DNA of 17,004 nucleotides, taken from the NCBI GenBank assembly GCA_945906975.1, contig CAMDRY010000026.1:1-17004 (forward strand), written 5' to 3'. Shown piece after piece: positions 1 to 8,463 of this stretch. Numbering within the stretch: the first letter of the stretch is position 1; each line of letters begins with the position of its first letter. Under the pieces are notes generated by a model. The model saw only the letters and a list, made by a program, of their open reading frames with translations. It was not told the DNA's origin and made no database searches. Position numbers and translations under genes: made by a program. The stretch comes from Bordetella parapertussis. GTDB taxonomy: Bacteria > Pseudomonadota > Gammaproteobacteria > Burkholderiales > SG8-39.

Positions 1-18
1 TTCATCATTTTAGACGCA

Positions 19-2361
19 CTACACTAGCAGGTCCGGCGTCAACTCGCGCATGGTGTCCATGAAGCGAAAATACCGGCTCTCGGCCGACAATTCGCGCACG
101 AACTCCATTTCCATCTGTGCGTCTTCCGGACGAATGGGACGCATGCTCACCATGGTGCCGTCCGCGAGCGCCCACTCATGCGCGAGGCGCGTCGGATAAG
201 GATGAATCGCCAGCCGCGCATAGCGGTCCGTGCCAGGCGCCACCGCCGCCACCACGACACGCGCATCGACAGCGACAACGCCAGCTGCGTCGGCCAGCAG
301 CGGGTTGATGTCCAGTTCGCGTATCCACGGCAACTCGCAGACCATTTCCGACAGGCGCAGCAACGCCGACTCGAGCGCAGCGCCATTCACCGCCGGCGCA
401 CCGCGGAACTCGCCAAGCATTTTTGAAACCCGCGTCGAGGCAATCATGTTGGCAATCAGCATGGCGTTGAGCGGCGGCAGCGCAACCGCGCGGTCGCGCA
501 GCACCTCCACGGCGATGCCGCCAGCACCGAAGGTCATCACCGGGCCGAACACCTTGTCCTGCGACACGCCAAGCAACAACTCGCGCGCGCTATCGCGCCG
601 GATCATCTTCTCTATCGTCACCCCGGTGATGCGCGCCCTGGGCTGGGCGGCGGCGACATCACGCATCATCGAAACCCAGGCGCCGCGAACCGCATGCGCG
701 GACTTGAGGTTCAGGCGCACGCCGCCGACATCGCTCTTGTGCGTGATATCGGGTGAGTCTATTTTCATCGCCACCGCAGTGCCCGCCGCTGCCGCGAGCC
801 GCTCAGCCTCTTCGACCGTTGCGGCCCTTTCGCTGCGATTGACCGGGATGCCACAGGCGTGCAGCAGTTCCTTGGACTCGCCGCTGCTGAGTATGTTGCG
901 GCCCTCGGCCAGCGCATGCTCTATGATGCGCCGCGCCGTTTGGGCATCGATGGGCCGGGCCTGCGCCAGCGGTCCGGGCGCCTGCATCAGCAAATCGCGA
1001 TTGCGTGTGTAGGCGGCCAGATGGGAAAACAACTCCACCGCCGGCTCGGGTGTGCGAAAAGTCGGGATGCGTTTTTCGGCAAACAGGCGGCGGCCGGCCG
1101 ATGCCAGTTGCTCGCCCATCCAGCAGGTTATCAGCGGCTTGTCACTGCCCTGCGCCGCCTCGATCACCGCGCGCGCGGCATCCGCGGTTTCGGTCACCGC
1201 CGTGGGCACCATCATGGCCAGCACGCCGTCAACGTTTTCATCGGCGAGGGCCGCCGCGACCGCGGTTTTGTAGCGCAATGCGTCGGCATCTCCAATCAGG
1301 TCCAGCGGGTTGCCATGCGACCAATTGGACGGCAATGCGGCATCCAGCGCGGTGAGTGTGTGCGGCGACAAATCGGCAAGGCGCACGCCGAGGTCAGCCG
1401 CACGGTCGGCGGCCATCGCGCCGGGGCCGCCGCCATTGGTGATGATGGCGAGGCGGTTGCCGCGCGGGCGGATACGCGCGGTGAGCCCCTGGGCCACGGC
1501 AAATAATTGACCGATGGTGGTGACGCGCACCGCACCGGCGCGCGCCAGCGCCGAATCAAACACATCATCCGCGCCCACCAGAGCCCCCGTGTGCGAGACC
1601 GCGGCCCGCGTTCCGGCCAAATGCCGGCCGACTTTCAACACAATGACCGGCTTGACGCGCGATGCTGCGCGCAGCGCGCTCATGAACCGTCGTGCATCGC
1701 GCACGCCCTCGATGTACAGCAGGATGTGCTGTGTGCGACCGTCGGCAACGAGGTAATCGAGAATTTCACCGAAATCAATATCAACCGAACCGCCCAGCGA
1801 TATCACGCTGGAAAACCCGACGCCGTTAGGATTGGCCCAGTCGATGATGGCCGTGGCAAGCGCCCCTGACTGCGACACCAGCGCGAGCGCCCCGTCCTGC
1901 GCACCGCCGCGGGCGAAGGTCGCATTGAGCCCGATTTGCGGCCGCATGATACCCAGACAATTGGGGCCGATAATGCGCACGCCGTAACGGCGCGCAACGG
2001 CCAGAAAATGCTCCTGCAACGCCTTTCCGGCCGGACCGATTTCGGCGAAACCGGCAGTGATCACCACTGCCGCGCGAATGCCGGCCTTGCCGCAGGCCTC
2101 GATAACCGCGGCGATGGTCGGCGCCGGCGTGGCCACCACGGCCAGGTCTGTCTTTTCGGGCAGGTCGGCGACGCTGCTATAGCAGCGCACACCCGACACG
2201 TTCGCATGCTTGGGATTGACGGCGTAAAGCTTACCGCGGTAACCGGCCTCGACGATATTGCGCAGCACGATGCCGCCGATCGCGCCTGCGCGCTCGCTGG
2301 CACCGATCACGACGACCGACTGCGGTTCGAACAGCGGAGTCAGATAATGCTTGTCGTACAT
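19..2361 (-). CDS. ADP-forming acyl-CoA synthetase, Pat-like architecture, truncated acetyltransferase domain
   Basis: 780 residues. The family makes acyl-CoA from an acid, CoA and ATP with release of ADP, or, when a GNAT domain is attached (Pat/YfiQ), acetylates lysines such as that of acetyl-CoA synthetase. Domains in order: CoA-binding Rossmann domain (about 10-135, VVVIGASE near 17), CoA-ligase domains (about 150-460, SQSGALA at 163-169), ATP-grasp (about 490-715), then the start of a GNAT domain from about 733 (MVSMRPIRPEDA). Full-length Pat proteins have roughly 880-900 residues; this one stops after ELTPDLLV, where homologs run on into the acetyl-CoA site. His257, in SHTGALVG, matches the phosphorylated His257 of archaeal ADP-forming acetyl-CoA synthetase; as I recall, enteric Pat lacks it. 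A GGAG lies 8 bases before the start. It is the last gene of the minus-strand group, 194 bases after ssb. Ligase activity is therefore plausible and acetyltransferase activity is not. It could also be a decaying pseudogene. Confidence 0.5.
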   Translation of the reverse strand: MYDKHYLTPLFEPQSVVVIGASERAGAIGGIVLRNIVEAGYRGKLYAVNPKHANVSGVRCYSSVADLPEKTDLAVVATPAPTIAAVIEACGKAGIRAAVVITAGFAEIGPAGKALQEHFLAVARRYGVRIIGPNCLGIMRPQIGLNATFARGGAQDGALALVSQSGALATAIIDWANPNGVGFSSVISLGGSVDIDFGEILDYLVADGRTQHILLYIEGVRDARRFMSALRAASRVKPVIVLKVGRHLAGTRAAVSHTGALVGADDVFDSALARAGAVRVTTIGQLFAVAQGLTARIRPRGNRLAIITNGGGPGAMAADRAADLGVRLADLSPHTLTALDAALPSNWSHGNPLDLIGDADALRYKTAVAAALADENVDGVLAMMVPTAVTETADAARAVIEAAQGSDKPLITCWMGEQLASAGRRLFAEKRIPTFRTPEPAVELFSHLAAYTRNRDLLMQAPGPLAQARPIDAQTARRIIEHALAEGRNILSSGESKELLHACGIPVNRSERAATVEEAERLAAAAGTAVAMKIDSPDITHKSDVGGVRLNLKSAHAVRGAWVSMMRDVAAAQPRARITGVTIEKMIRRDSARELLLGVSQDKVFGPVMTFGAGGIAVEVLRDRAVALPPLNAMLIANMIASTRVSKMLGEFRGAPAVNGAALESALLRLSEMVCELPWIRELDINPLLADAAGVVAVDARVVVAAVAPGTDRYARLAIHPYPTRLAHEWALADGTMVSMRPIRPEDAQMEMEFVRELSAESRYFRFMDTMRELTPDLLV

Positions 2362-2386
2362 GCAATCAGCTCCGGCTCGTTTCGCT

Positions 2387-2404
2387 GTTTGTACCGTTTG
2401 TACC
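2387..2404. repeat. Two perfect tandem copies of a 9-mer upstream of the acyl-CoA synthetase
   Basis: GTTTGTACC occurs twice back to back (2387-2395 and 2396-2404), 26 bases before the synthetase start codon. On the minus strand it reads GGTACAAAC twice, and each copy contains the palindrome GTAC. The position suits an operator or activator site for the synthetase. No regulator can be named. The rest of the 194-base gap after ssb holds no convincing gene; a 70-codon reading frame there shows no family features. Confidence 0.4.
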
Positions 2405-2555
2405 TATGGTATGCCGGGTCCGCCGGGTACGCCTGGCCGGTCACATCTGTGGCTTTCCGCTGCCAACCGTTGCCGTCTGCTTTTATCTGCCGCTTGCAGC
2501 GCTTGCCGCAGCCGCCGTTCAGGCGACCGCGCCGCCGCGAAGCGCGACCCACACC

Positions 2556-3023
2556 CTAGAACGGAATGTCGTCATCCATGTCGTTAATCTGCCCGGCCGG
2601 CTTTTTGGCCGCAGGCTTGCTGGGCGCCTCGGAACGACTGGACTCGGAGGGCGGCTCGCGCATGCCACCGCTGTCACCACCGCTGTCACGCTTACTACCC
2701 AGCAGTTGCATCGAGTCGGCGACGATCTCGGTCGTATAGCGATCGTTGCCTTCCTTGTCCGTCCATTTGCGCGTGCGCAAACGGCCTTCAACATAGCAGG
2801 GCGAACCCTTTTTCAGGTATTCGCCGGCGATCTCGGCGAGGCGGCCGAAAAACGACACACGGTGCCACTCTGTCTCCTCTTTTTTATCGCCGCTGGACTT
2901 GTCCTTCCATGTGTGCGTGGTGGCAAGGGTGATGTTGGTTATCGCGCCGCCCTCGGGCATGTAACGCGTTTCAGGGTCCTTGCCCAGATTGCCGACCAGA
3001 ATCACTTTATTGACTGAAGCCAT
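2556..3023 (-). CDS. ssb: Single-stranded DNA-binding protein
   Basis: 155 residues. It coats single-stranded DNA as a tetramer and recruits replication and repair proteins through its C-terminal tip. The OB fold covers about 1-112 and is very close to E. coli [17 protein letters not shown] near the start, the DNA-stacking tryptophans in HTWKD, TEWHRV and RKWTD, and DRYTTE. A Gly/Ser/Pro/Lys-rich linker follows, and the protein ends in the acidic tip DDDIPF. An in-frame ATG five codons upstream (3038) is less likely, because GGAGGA lies 7 bases before the ATG at 3023 and homologs begin MAS. That GGAGGA is made of the last glycine codons of yajR, whose TGA ends one base before this ATG, so translation of ssb is probably coupled to yajR. 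Length and all key residues are normal. Confidence 0.97.
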   Translation of the reverse strand: MASVNKVILVGNLGKDPETRYMPEGGAITNITLATTHTWKDKSSGDKKEETEWHRVSFFGRLAEIAGEYLKKGSPCYVEGRLRTRKWTDKEGNDRYTTEIVADSMQLLGSKRDSGGDSGGMREPPSESSRSEAPSKPAAKKPAGQINDMDDDIPF

Positions 3024-3024
3024 T

Positions 3025-4404
3025 TCAGATTCCTCCATTGATCAAATTGTTAACCGCCTGCTCATCCCAGGCATCCGGATTTACTGTCAAGTAAGCCACG
3101 CCCCGCTCGGGCACCAGTATCGCCTCACGCACCCCCCGAATCGCCAGCAATCGCGCCCGCAACGCGGCCGGATCAACTACCGAAGACAGCGTAACCGTGC
3201 GGCTGGCGACGGTCGGCGGCGCCTTCATCGACAAGGCCCCCATACCCCATAACGCGGTAAGGACAAATCCGAAGACAAAGACCGCACCCTCGCCGTAATT
3301 TTGTGCCAGCCAGCCGCCGGCGACACCGCCAACGAACAAGCCCAGTGCCTGCGTGGTGTTGTAAACGCCAATCGCGGTGCCTTTGGCCGCCGGCGGCGCG
3401 ATGCGCGACACCAGCGAGGGTAGCGTGGCCTCGAGAACGTTGAATACGGCAAAGAAGCCGAACAGCAACGCCACCAGTAGCGCGAAATGGCCAATGCCCA
3501 GCCACAAGCCAAGCTGGATCGCCGCCATGGTCCAGATACAGGCAAGGTAAACGGGCTTCAGCCGGCCCTTTTTCCCCATGAACATGATCATCGGCATCAT
3601 TACCACGAAAGAGGCGAGCACCACGGGAAGATAGACCTTCCAATGGGCCTGCACATCCAGACCGCCGACACGCACCAGTGCCAGAGGAATCACCACGAAT
3701 ATCGCCATCAACACCATATGCAGCGCGAAAATACCCAGATTGAGACGCGCCAACTCCGGATCGCACAACACCTTCCACAGATCCCCGGCGCCGCCCTCCT
3801 TGGAAGGGGACACCGCAGCCGACTCAGGCGGCACCACCATGGTGACGACCCATATCGCAAGCAGCGCCAGCACGCCGGTAAGGCTGAAAATGCCGGCCAT
3901 GCCCACCGATTGGTATAACAGCGGCGCGGCAACCAGGGACAGGGCGAACATCAGCCCGATCGAAGCGCCGATTAGCGCCATCGCTTTGGTACGATGCTCT
4001 TCGCGCGTCAGATCGGCGGTAAAAGCGACGACCGCCGAGGAAATCGCCCCCGCACCCTGGATGGAGCGGCCCAGGATGGTGATCCAGATGTCATCCGTTG
4101 CCGCCGCGACAAAACTGCCGATGGCGAACAAGATCAGGCCGAACACGATCACCGGCTTACGCCCCCAGCGGTCCGAGGCCATGCCAAAGGGCAATTGCAG
4201 GATCGCCTGGGTGAGCCCGTAGGTTCCCAGCGCGACACCCACCAGCGTCTGGCTGTCGCCGCCCTTCAGATGCGTCGCATGGATTGCAAAAACCGGCAGG
4301 ATTAAGAACAGGCCGAGCATGCGCAACGCGAAAATCGAGGCAAGCGAAAGGCTCGCCCGGAGTTCCAGAGGAGACATCCGGCTGGATTGGGGGGAAAACT
4401 GCAT
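3025..4404 (-). CDS. yajR: YajR-type major facilitator transporter with C-terminal soluble domain
   Basis: 459 residues, or 450 from the second ATG at 4377 ([16 protein letters not shown]), which lines up better with E. coli YajR. An inner-membrane MFS protein with about 12 membrane segments over roughly 20-400. Motif A is intact (G74 to P84, [11 protein letters not shown]), and [13 protein letters not shown] and [16 protein letters not shown] match YajR regions. After the last helix comes a soluble domain of about 60 residues ([16 protein letters not shown] to the end) corresponding to the ferredoxin-like YAM domain of YajR. The substrate is unknown even for the E. coli protein; a proton-driven exporter is the usual assumption. 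It is first in the minus-strand group, diverges from uvrA across 73 bases, and its last codons supply the ribosome-binding site of ssb. Neither candidate start has a strong ribosome-binding site. Confidence 0.85.
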   Translation of the reverse strand: MQFSPQSSRMSPLELRASLSLASIFALRMLGLFLILPVFAIHATHLKGGDSQTLVGVALGTYGLTQAILQLPFGMASDRWGRKPVIVFGLILFAIGSFVAAATDDIWITILGRSIQGAGAISSAVVAFTADLTREEHRTKAMALIGASIGLMFALSLVAAPLLYQSVGMAGIFSLTGVLALLAIWVVTMVVPPESAAVSPSKEGGAGDLWKVLCDPELARLNLGIFALHMVLMAIFVVIPLALVRVGGLDVQAHWKVYLPVVLASFVVMMPMIMFMGKKGRLKPVYLACIWTMAAIQLGLWLGIGHFALLVALLFGFFAVFNVLEATLPSLVSRIAPPAAKGTAIGVYNTTQALGLFVGGVAGGWLAQNYGEGAVFVFGFVLTALWGMGALSMKAPPTVASRTVTLSSVVDPAALRARLLAIRGVREAILVPERGVAYLTVNPDAWDEQAVNNLINGGI

Positions 4405-4477
4405 GAAACTGGGGACTGGGCTTTCGAATTAAGTATAGTAGCAGGTTTGGCTTTCCACCCACCCTGGTTACCCACGC
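4405..4477. promoter_or_regulatory. Divergent promoter region between yajR-ssb and uvrA-oxyR
   Basis: 73 bases between two outward-facing start codons. An AT-rich core at 4423-4440 holds a candidate -10 for each direction: TATAGT (4434-4439) on the plus strand and TATACT (4437-4432) on the minus strand. The two overlap, which would make the promoters mutually exclusive. No good -35 box pairs with either. I looked for a LexA box (CTGT, 8 bases, ACAG) because enteric uvrA-ssb share one, and found none. Confidence 0.4.
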
Positions 4478-7318
4478 ATGGATCAAATCCGCATTCGCGG
4501 CGCACGCACGCATAACCTGAAAAACGTCAGTCTCGACCTGCCGCGCAACCAATTGGTGGTGGTGACCGGCCTTTCGGGCTCGGGCAAGAGCTCGCTCGCG
4601 TTCGACACGCTCTACGCGGAGGGCCAGCGGCGCTACGTCGAATCGCTATCGGCCTATGCACGCCAGTTCCTGCAACTGATGGAAAAGCCCGATGTCGACC
4701 TGATCGAGGGCCTGTCGCCGGCCATCGCCATCGAGCAAAAAGCCACCAGCCACAATCCGCGCTCGACGGTAGGGACCGTCACCGAAATCCACGATTACCT
4801 GCGCCTGCTGTTCGCGCGCGCGGGCACACCCTACTGCCCCGACCACAAACTGCCCCTGCAGGCGCAGTCGGTGTCACAAATGGTCGACCACGTGCTGGCA
4901 CTGCCCGAAGACACACGCATCATGATCCTGTCGCCGGTTGTGGCCGAGCGCAAGGGCGAGCAGGCCGACCTGTTCTCGGAACTGCGCTCCCAGGGTTTCG
5001 TGCGCCTGCGTATCGACGGCACGGTTCATGACATTGACACCCTGCCCAAGCTGGCAAAAAACAGCAAGCACACGGTCGAGGTCGTGGTCGACCGTCTGAA
5101 GGTGCGCGCCGATGCCAAGCAGCGCATCGCCGAATCTTTCGAGACCGCGCTGCGCCACGCCGAAGGTCGCGCCATCGCGGTCGAAATGGACGGCGGCAAG
5201 GAACACCTTTTCTCGGCCAAGTTTTCCTGTCCGGTATGCGAGTACTCGCTGGCCGAGCTCGAACCGCGCCTGTTCTCATTCAACAACCCCATGGGTGCCT
5301 GCCCCGATTGCGACGGCCTGGGCATCATCGAATTTTTCGACCCGAAACGGGTGGTGGCCTTCCCCAACCTGTCCCTCGCCAGCGGCGCGGTCAAGGGCTG
5401 GGACAGGCGCAACCAGTTTTACTTCCAGATGCTCACCAGCCTCGCCGCACACTTCAAGTTCGACGTCGACAAGCCCTTCGATCGGCTCACCGAACAAGCG
5501 CAGCAGATCGTGCTCTACGGCACCAAGGAAAAGGTCTCCTTCTCCTATTTGTCCGAGCGCGGCAAGACCGTGATCAAGGAACATCCCTTCGAGGGTGTGG
5601 TGCACAACCTGCAGCGGCGTTATCGCGAAACCGATTCAGTGGTGGTGCGCGAGGAACTGGCCAAATACCTGAACCACAAGGCCTGCCCCGCCTGCGAAGG
5701 CACGCGGCTTCGCCGCGAAGCGCGCCATGTGCTGGTCGGCCCGCCTGATGATGAGCGCGCGATTTTCCAGATCAGCGGCATCCCGCTAAAGAGCAGCCTC
5801 GCATTTTTCCAGAAGCTCACGTTGCCGGGTGCGAAGCAGGCGATTGCCGAGCGCATCATCAACGAGATCGCCTCGCGCCTGAAATTTCTCGTCAACGTCG
5901 GCCTCGATTATTTGTCGCTAGACCGTTCCGCCGACACGCTATCTGGCGGCGAGGCACAGCGCATCCGCCTCGCCTCGCAGATCGGCTCGGGACTCACCGG
6001 CGTGATGTACGTTCTCGACGAACCGTCCATCGGCCTGCACCAGCGCGACAACGGCCGGCTGCTCGACACGCTCAAGCACCTGCGCGACCTGGGCAACACC
6101 GTGATTGTCGTCGAGCACGACGAAGAGGCGATTTTCTGCGCCGATCACGTCATCGACATGGGCCCGGGGGCGGGGGTGCACGGCGGCCGTGTGGTGGCCG
6201 AGGGCACGCCCGCGGAAATACTCAAAAACGAAGCCTCGCTCACCGGCCAGTATCTGTCGGGAAAACTGGCGATAGCCCTGCCCGAACGCCGCCGCCGTCC
6301 GGAAAAAAACCGCATGCTGCGACTCAGGGGCGCGACAGGCAACAACCTGAAGAACGTCGACCTCGATCTGCCGGTGGGCCTGCTGGTGTGCGTCACCGGC
6401 GTTTCCGGCTCCGGCAAGTCAACGCTCATCAACGACACGCTCTACGCCGAGGTGGCGCGCGAGTTGTATGGCAGTTCCACCGAACCGGCGCCGTTTGAAT
6501 CCCTGCACGGCCTCGAGCATTTCGACAAGGTCATCAACGTCGACCAGAGCCCCATCGGCCGCACGCCCCGCTCCAACCCGGCCACCTACACCGGCCTGTT
6601 CACCCCCATACGCGACCTGTTCGCCGGCGTGCCCGCGTCGCGCGAACGCGGTTACGGGCCCGGACGGTTCTCCTTCAACGTCAAGGGCGGCCGCTGCGAA
6701 GCCTGCCAGGGCGACGGTGTGATCAAGGTGGAGATGCACTTTCTGCCCGACATCTACGTGCCCTGCGATGTCTGCCACGGCCGCCGCTACAATCGCGAAA
6801 CCTTGGAGATCCGCTACAAGGGCAGCACCATCCAGGATGTGCTGGAAATGACGGTTGAGCAGGCGCATGAATTTTTCCGCGCCGTGCCCATGGTCGAGCG
6901 CAAGCTGTTCACGCTGCTTGAGGTCGGCCTCGGCTACATCAAGCTCGGCCAGTCGGCGACAACGCTTTCGGGCGGCGAAGCACAACGCGTAAAGCTCGCC
7001 CTCGAACTGTCCAAGCGCGACACCGGGCGCACGCTTTACTTCCTCGACGAGCCGACCACCGGCCTGCATTTTCATGACGTAAAACTGCTGCTGTCAGTGC
7101 TGCACGCACTGCGCGATCACGGCAACACGGTGGTTGTGATCGAACACAACCTCGATGTCATCAAGACCGCCGACTGGGTCATAGACCTCGGCCCCGAGGG
7201 CGGCGACGGCGGGGGGCGCATCCTGTGTGAGGGAACACCCGAGGATATCGCCGAAAACACCGAGAGTTTCACCGGCCGCTATCTCAAGCCTGTGCTGGAG
7301 CGCAAGAAAGCGGCTTAA
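4478..7318 (+). CDS. uvrA: UvrABC excinuclease subunit A
   Basis: 946 residues, the usual length. UvrA dimers find bulky DNA damage, load UvrB and start nucleotide excision repair in the cytoplasm. Two ABC ATPase modules are visible. Walker A motifs are GLSGSGKS (31-38) and GVSGSGKS (641-648). Signature motifs are LSGGEAQRI (about 488) and LSGGEAQRV (about 830). Walker B regions are [11 protein letters not shown] and [11 protein letters not shown]. Zinc ligands are Cys251/254/275/278 and Cys740/743/763/766; the second module also carries the DNA-contacting region [10 protein letters not shown]. The start matches homologs ([16 protein letters not shown]) although its ribosome-binding site is weak. 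It is followed after 14 bases by oxyR, so the two are probably co-transcribed. Nothing is missing. Confidence 0.98.
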   Translation: MDQIRIRGARTHNLKNVSLDLPRNQLVVVTGLSGSGKSSLAFDTLYAEGQRRYVESLSAYARQFLQLMEKPDVDLIEGLSPAIAIEQKATSHNPRSTVGTVTEIHDYLRLLFARAGTPYCPDHKLPLQAQSVSQMVDHVLALPEDTRIMILSPVVAERKGEQADLFSELRSQGFVRLRIDGTVHDIDTLPKLAKNSKHTVEVVVDRLKVRADAKQRIAESFETALRHAEGRAIAVEMDGGKEHLFSAKFSCPVCEYSLAELEPRLFSFNNPMGACPDCDGLGIIEFFDPKRVVAFPNLSLASGAVKGWDRRNQFYFQMLTSLAAHFKFDVDKPFDRLTEQAQQIVLYGTKEKVSFSYLSERGKTVIKEHPFEGVVHNLQRRYRETDSVVVREELAKYLNHKACPACEGTRLRREARHVLVGPPDDERAIFQISGIPLKSSLAFFQKLTLPGAKQAIAERIINEIASRLKFLVNVGLDYLSLDRSADTLSGGEAQRIRLASQIGSGLTGVMYVLDEPSIGLHQRDNGRLLDTLKHLRDLGNTVIVVEHDEEAIFCADHVIDMGPGAGVHGGRVVAEGTPAEILKNEASLTGQYLSGKLAIALPERRRRPEKNRMLRLRGATGNNLKNVDLDLPVGLLVCVTGVSGSGKSTLINDTLYAEVARELYGSSTEPAPFESLHGLEHFDKVINVDQSPIGRTPRSNPATYTGLFTPIRDLFAGVPASRERGYGPGRFSFNVKGGRCEACQGDGVIKVEMHFLPDIYVPCDVCHGRRYNRETLEIRYKGSTIQDVLEMTVEQAHEFFRAVPMVERKLFTLLEVGLGYIKLGQSATTLSGGEAQRVKLALELSKRDTGRTLYFLDEPTTGLHFHDVKLLLSVLHALRDHGNTVVVIEHNLDVIKTADWVIDLGPEGGDGGGRILCEGTPEDIAENTESFTGRYLKPVLERKKAA

Positions 7319-7332
7319 ACCGGAGCACCACG

Positions 7333-8268
7333 ATGACTTTGACAGAACTGCGCTACATCGTCGCCGTTGCGCGCGAGCGCCATTTCGGTCGTGCCGCCAA
7401 AGCCTGCTTCGTCAGCCAGCCGACCCTTTCGGTGGCAATCAAAAAGCTCGAGGAAGAACTGGGCGTGACGCTGTTCGAGCGCGCCAGCAACGAGGTGACG
7501 CCGACCGCGGTGGGCGCGCAGGTCGTGGAACAGGCCCAACGCGTGATCGAGCAGGCCGGCGCAATCAAGGACATCGCCAAAGCGGGCAAGGATCCGCTGT
7601 CGGGGCCCCTGCGCATCGGCATGATTTACACCATCGCCCCCTACCTGTTGCCCGGCGTGGTGCGCCTGCTGCACAAGCGCGCGCCCAATATGCCGCTGCA
7701 TTTGCAGGAAAACTACACCCACCGCCTGCGTGAGCTACTGAAGCAAGGCGACATCGACGCGGCGGTGCTGGCACTGCCTTTCGAAGAAGCGGGCTTTGCC
7801 ATCCAGACCGTCTACGACGAGCCCTTCGTTGCAGCGGTGCCGCGGGCGCATGAATGGGCGGGGCGAAAATCGGTGAAGAGCGCCGAACTCAAGACACAAA
7901 GCATGGTGCTGCTCGGAGCCGGCCATTGTTTTCGCGACCAGGTGCTGCTCGCCTCACCGGAACTCAACCGTTTTGACTCGAACACCGGCATGCAAAAGAC
8001 CTTCGAGAGCTCGTCGCTTGAAACCATCTGCCAGATGGTCGCCTCCGGCGTCGGCCTGACCGTGCTGCCATCCTCATCGGTTCCGCAACACGTTTCGCGC
8101 GAAAGCCTGTTGCGCTTCGTGCCATTTTCCAAACCGGTGCCCGACCGGCGCGTGGTACTGGTCTATCGCAAATCGTTTCCGCGCCCCGCGGCAATCGAGG
8201 CCCTGCGCCAGGCCATTCTCGACTGCCCCCTTCAAGGCGTGCGCAAGCTGGATCTTCCGGCCGTCTGA
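7333..8268 (+). CDS. oxyR: OxyR-type LysR regulator with Cys199 but Ser208
   Basis: 311 residues. OxyR senses hydrogen peroxide in the cytoplasm and activates peroxide-defence genes. A winged helix-turn-helix fills about 1-60 (FGRAAKACFVSQPTLS, KKLEEELG), followed by a LysR effector domain closely like Neisseria and Burkholderia OxyR (GPLRIGMIYTIAPYLLP, SSLETICQMVASG, RKSFPRPAAIEALRQAI). The peroxide-reactive Cys199 is present in GHCFRDQ with the surrounding residues intact. Codon 208 (TCA, 7954-7956) encodes Ser, where E. coli OxyR has the disulfide partner Cys208, so the classical 199-208 disulfide cannot form. Other cysteines are at 25, 233 and near the C terminus (LDCPLQG); Cys233 in SLETIC is one possible substitute. 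GGAG lies 7 bases before the start. It follows uvrA and stands in front of a rubrerythrin operon carrying an OxyR-like operator. The family assignment is firm; the response to peroxide is uncertain. Confidence 0.9.
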   Translation: MTLTELRYIVAVARERHFGRAAKACFVSQPTLSVAIKKLEEELGVTLFERASNEVTPTAVGAQVVEQAQRVIEQAGAIKDIAKAGKDPLSGPLRIGMIYTIAPYLLPGVVRLLHKRAPNMPLHLQENYTHRLRELLKQGDIDAAVLALPFEEAGFAIQTVYDEPFVAAVPRAHEWAGRKSVKSAELKTQSMVLLGAGHCFRDQVLLASPELNRFDSNTGMQKTFESSSLETICQMVASGVGLTVLPSSSVPQHVSRESLLRFVPFSKPVPDRRVVLVYRKSFPRPAAIEALRQAILDCPLQGVRKLDLPAV

Positions 8269-8301
8269 ATCATTCCATTGCTGCGATCGACCCCGGTCTG
8301 C

Positions 8302-8337
8302 GGCCGGGCTTTCGGCCACAAGGGGGGGGCTTCCCCT
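8302..8337 (+). terminator. Possible terminator after oxyR, with a run of eight G
   Basis: Two short GC stems: GGCCG (8302-8306) with CGGCC (8313-8317), and AGGGG (8321-8325) with CCCCT (8333-8337). The sequence then switches abruptly to AT-rich DNA (TACATTTATAATTT). There is no clean U-tract, so this is a weak intrinsic terminator at best. The eight consecutive G at 8322-8329 are a potential slippage site. Confidence 0.35.
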
Positions 8338-8348
8338 ACATTTATAAT

Positions 8349-8385
8349 TTAGCTTTTAACTATCGTTAAAATATTATTAATCAAT
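8349..8385 (+). promoter_or_regulatory. Predicted OxyR operator upstream of rubrerythrin
   Basis: The OxyR consensus has four tetramers, ATAG, CTAT, ATAG, CTAT, each separated by 7 bases, plus a conserved T and A inside each half. Here the tetramers are TTAG (8349-8352), CTAT (8360-8363), ATAT (8371-8374) and CAAT (8382-8385), all with exact 7-base spacing. The first half also keeps the internal T and A, and the second keeps the A. I count 16 matches at 20 defined positions. The site ends one base before a candidate -35 box, the usual position for OxyR activation. The surrounding DNA is AT-rich, which raises the chance of a random match. Confidence 0.55.
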
Positions 8386-8414
8386 TGGATTAATTAACTA
8401 CCCACTCCTACTAT
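8386..8414 (+). promoter_or_regulatory. Candidate rubrerythrin operon promoter
   Basis: TTGGAT (8386-8391) and TACTAT (8409-8414) are separated by exactly 17 bases, about 50 bases before the rubrerythrin start. The -35 box is poor (3 of 6 matches), as expected for a promoter needing an activator, and it abuts the predicted OxyR operator. A perfect TATAAT at 8343-8348 is a rival -10, but no -35 box lies at the proper distance before it. Confidence 0.4.
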
Positions 8415-8463
8415 TCGCTCCATGCAGCGTGTGCTGCTGACGAAAACAACACTGGAGATGACA

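Noticed and set aside
1..18. Left edge as an identifiable insertion-sequence terminus
   Set aside because: Eighteen bases are too few and I do not recognise a named inverted repeat.
230..1012. Long plus-strand frames opposite the synthetase (also at 859-1506 and 1936-2559)
   Set aside because: Shadow frames produced by GC-rich codon bias of the real minus-strand gene; products are repetitive and match no family.
2340..2552. 70-codon minus-strand frame between ssb and the synthetase
   Set aside because: Low-complexity Arg/Lys-rich product that overlaps the synthetase start, with no family features.
3024..3038. Alternative ssb start at 3038
   Set aside because: The ATG overlaps the GGAGGA that serves the better start at 3023, and homologs begin with MAS.
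4411..4444. LexA box in the uvrA-yajR gap
   Set aside because: CTG and CAG trinucleotides occur but not with the 10-base spacing of the CTGT...ACAG site.
8343..8348. Perfect TATAAT as the rubrerythrin -10
   Set aside because: No -35 box lies 16-18 bases before it (AAGGGG there), and it would leave the OxyR-like site downstream of the start; kept only as a rival.
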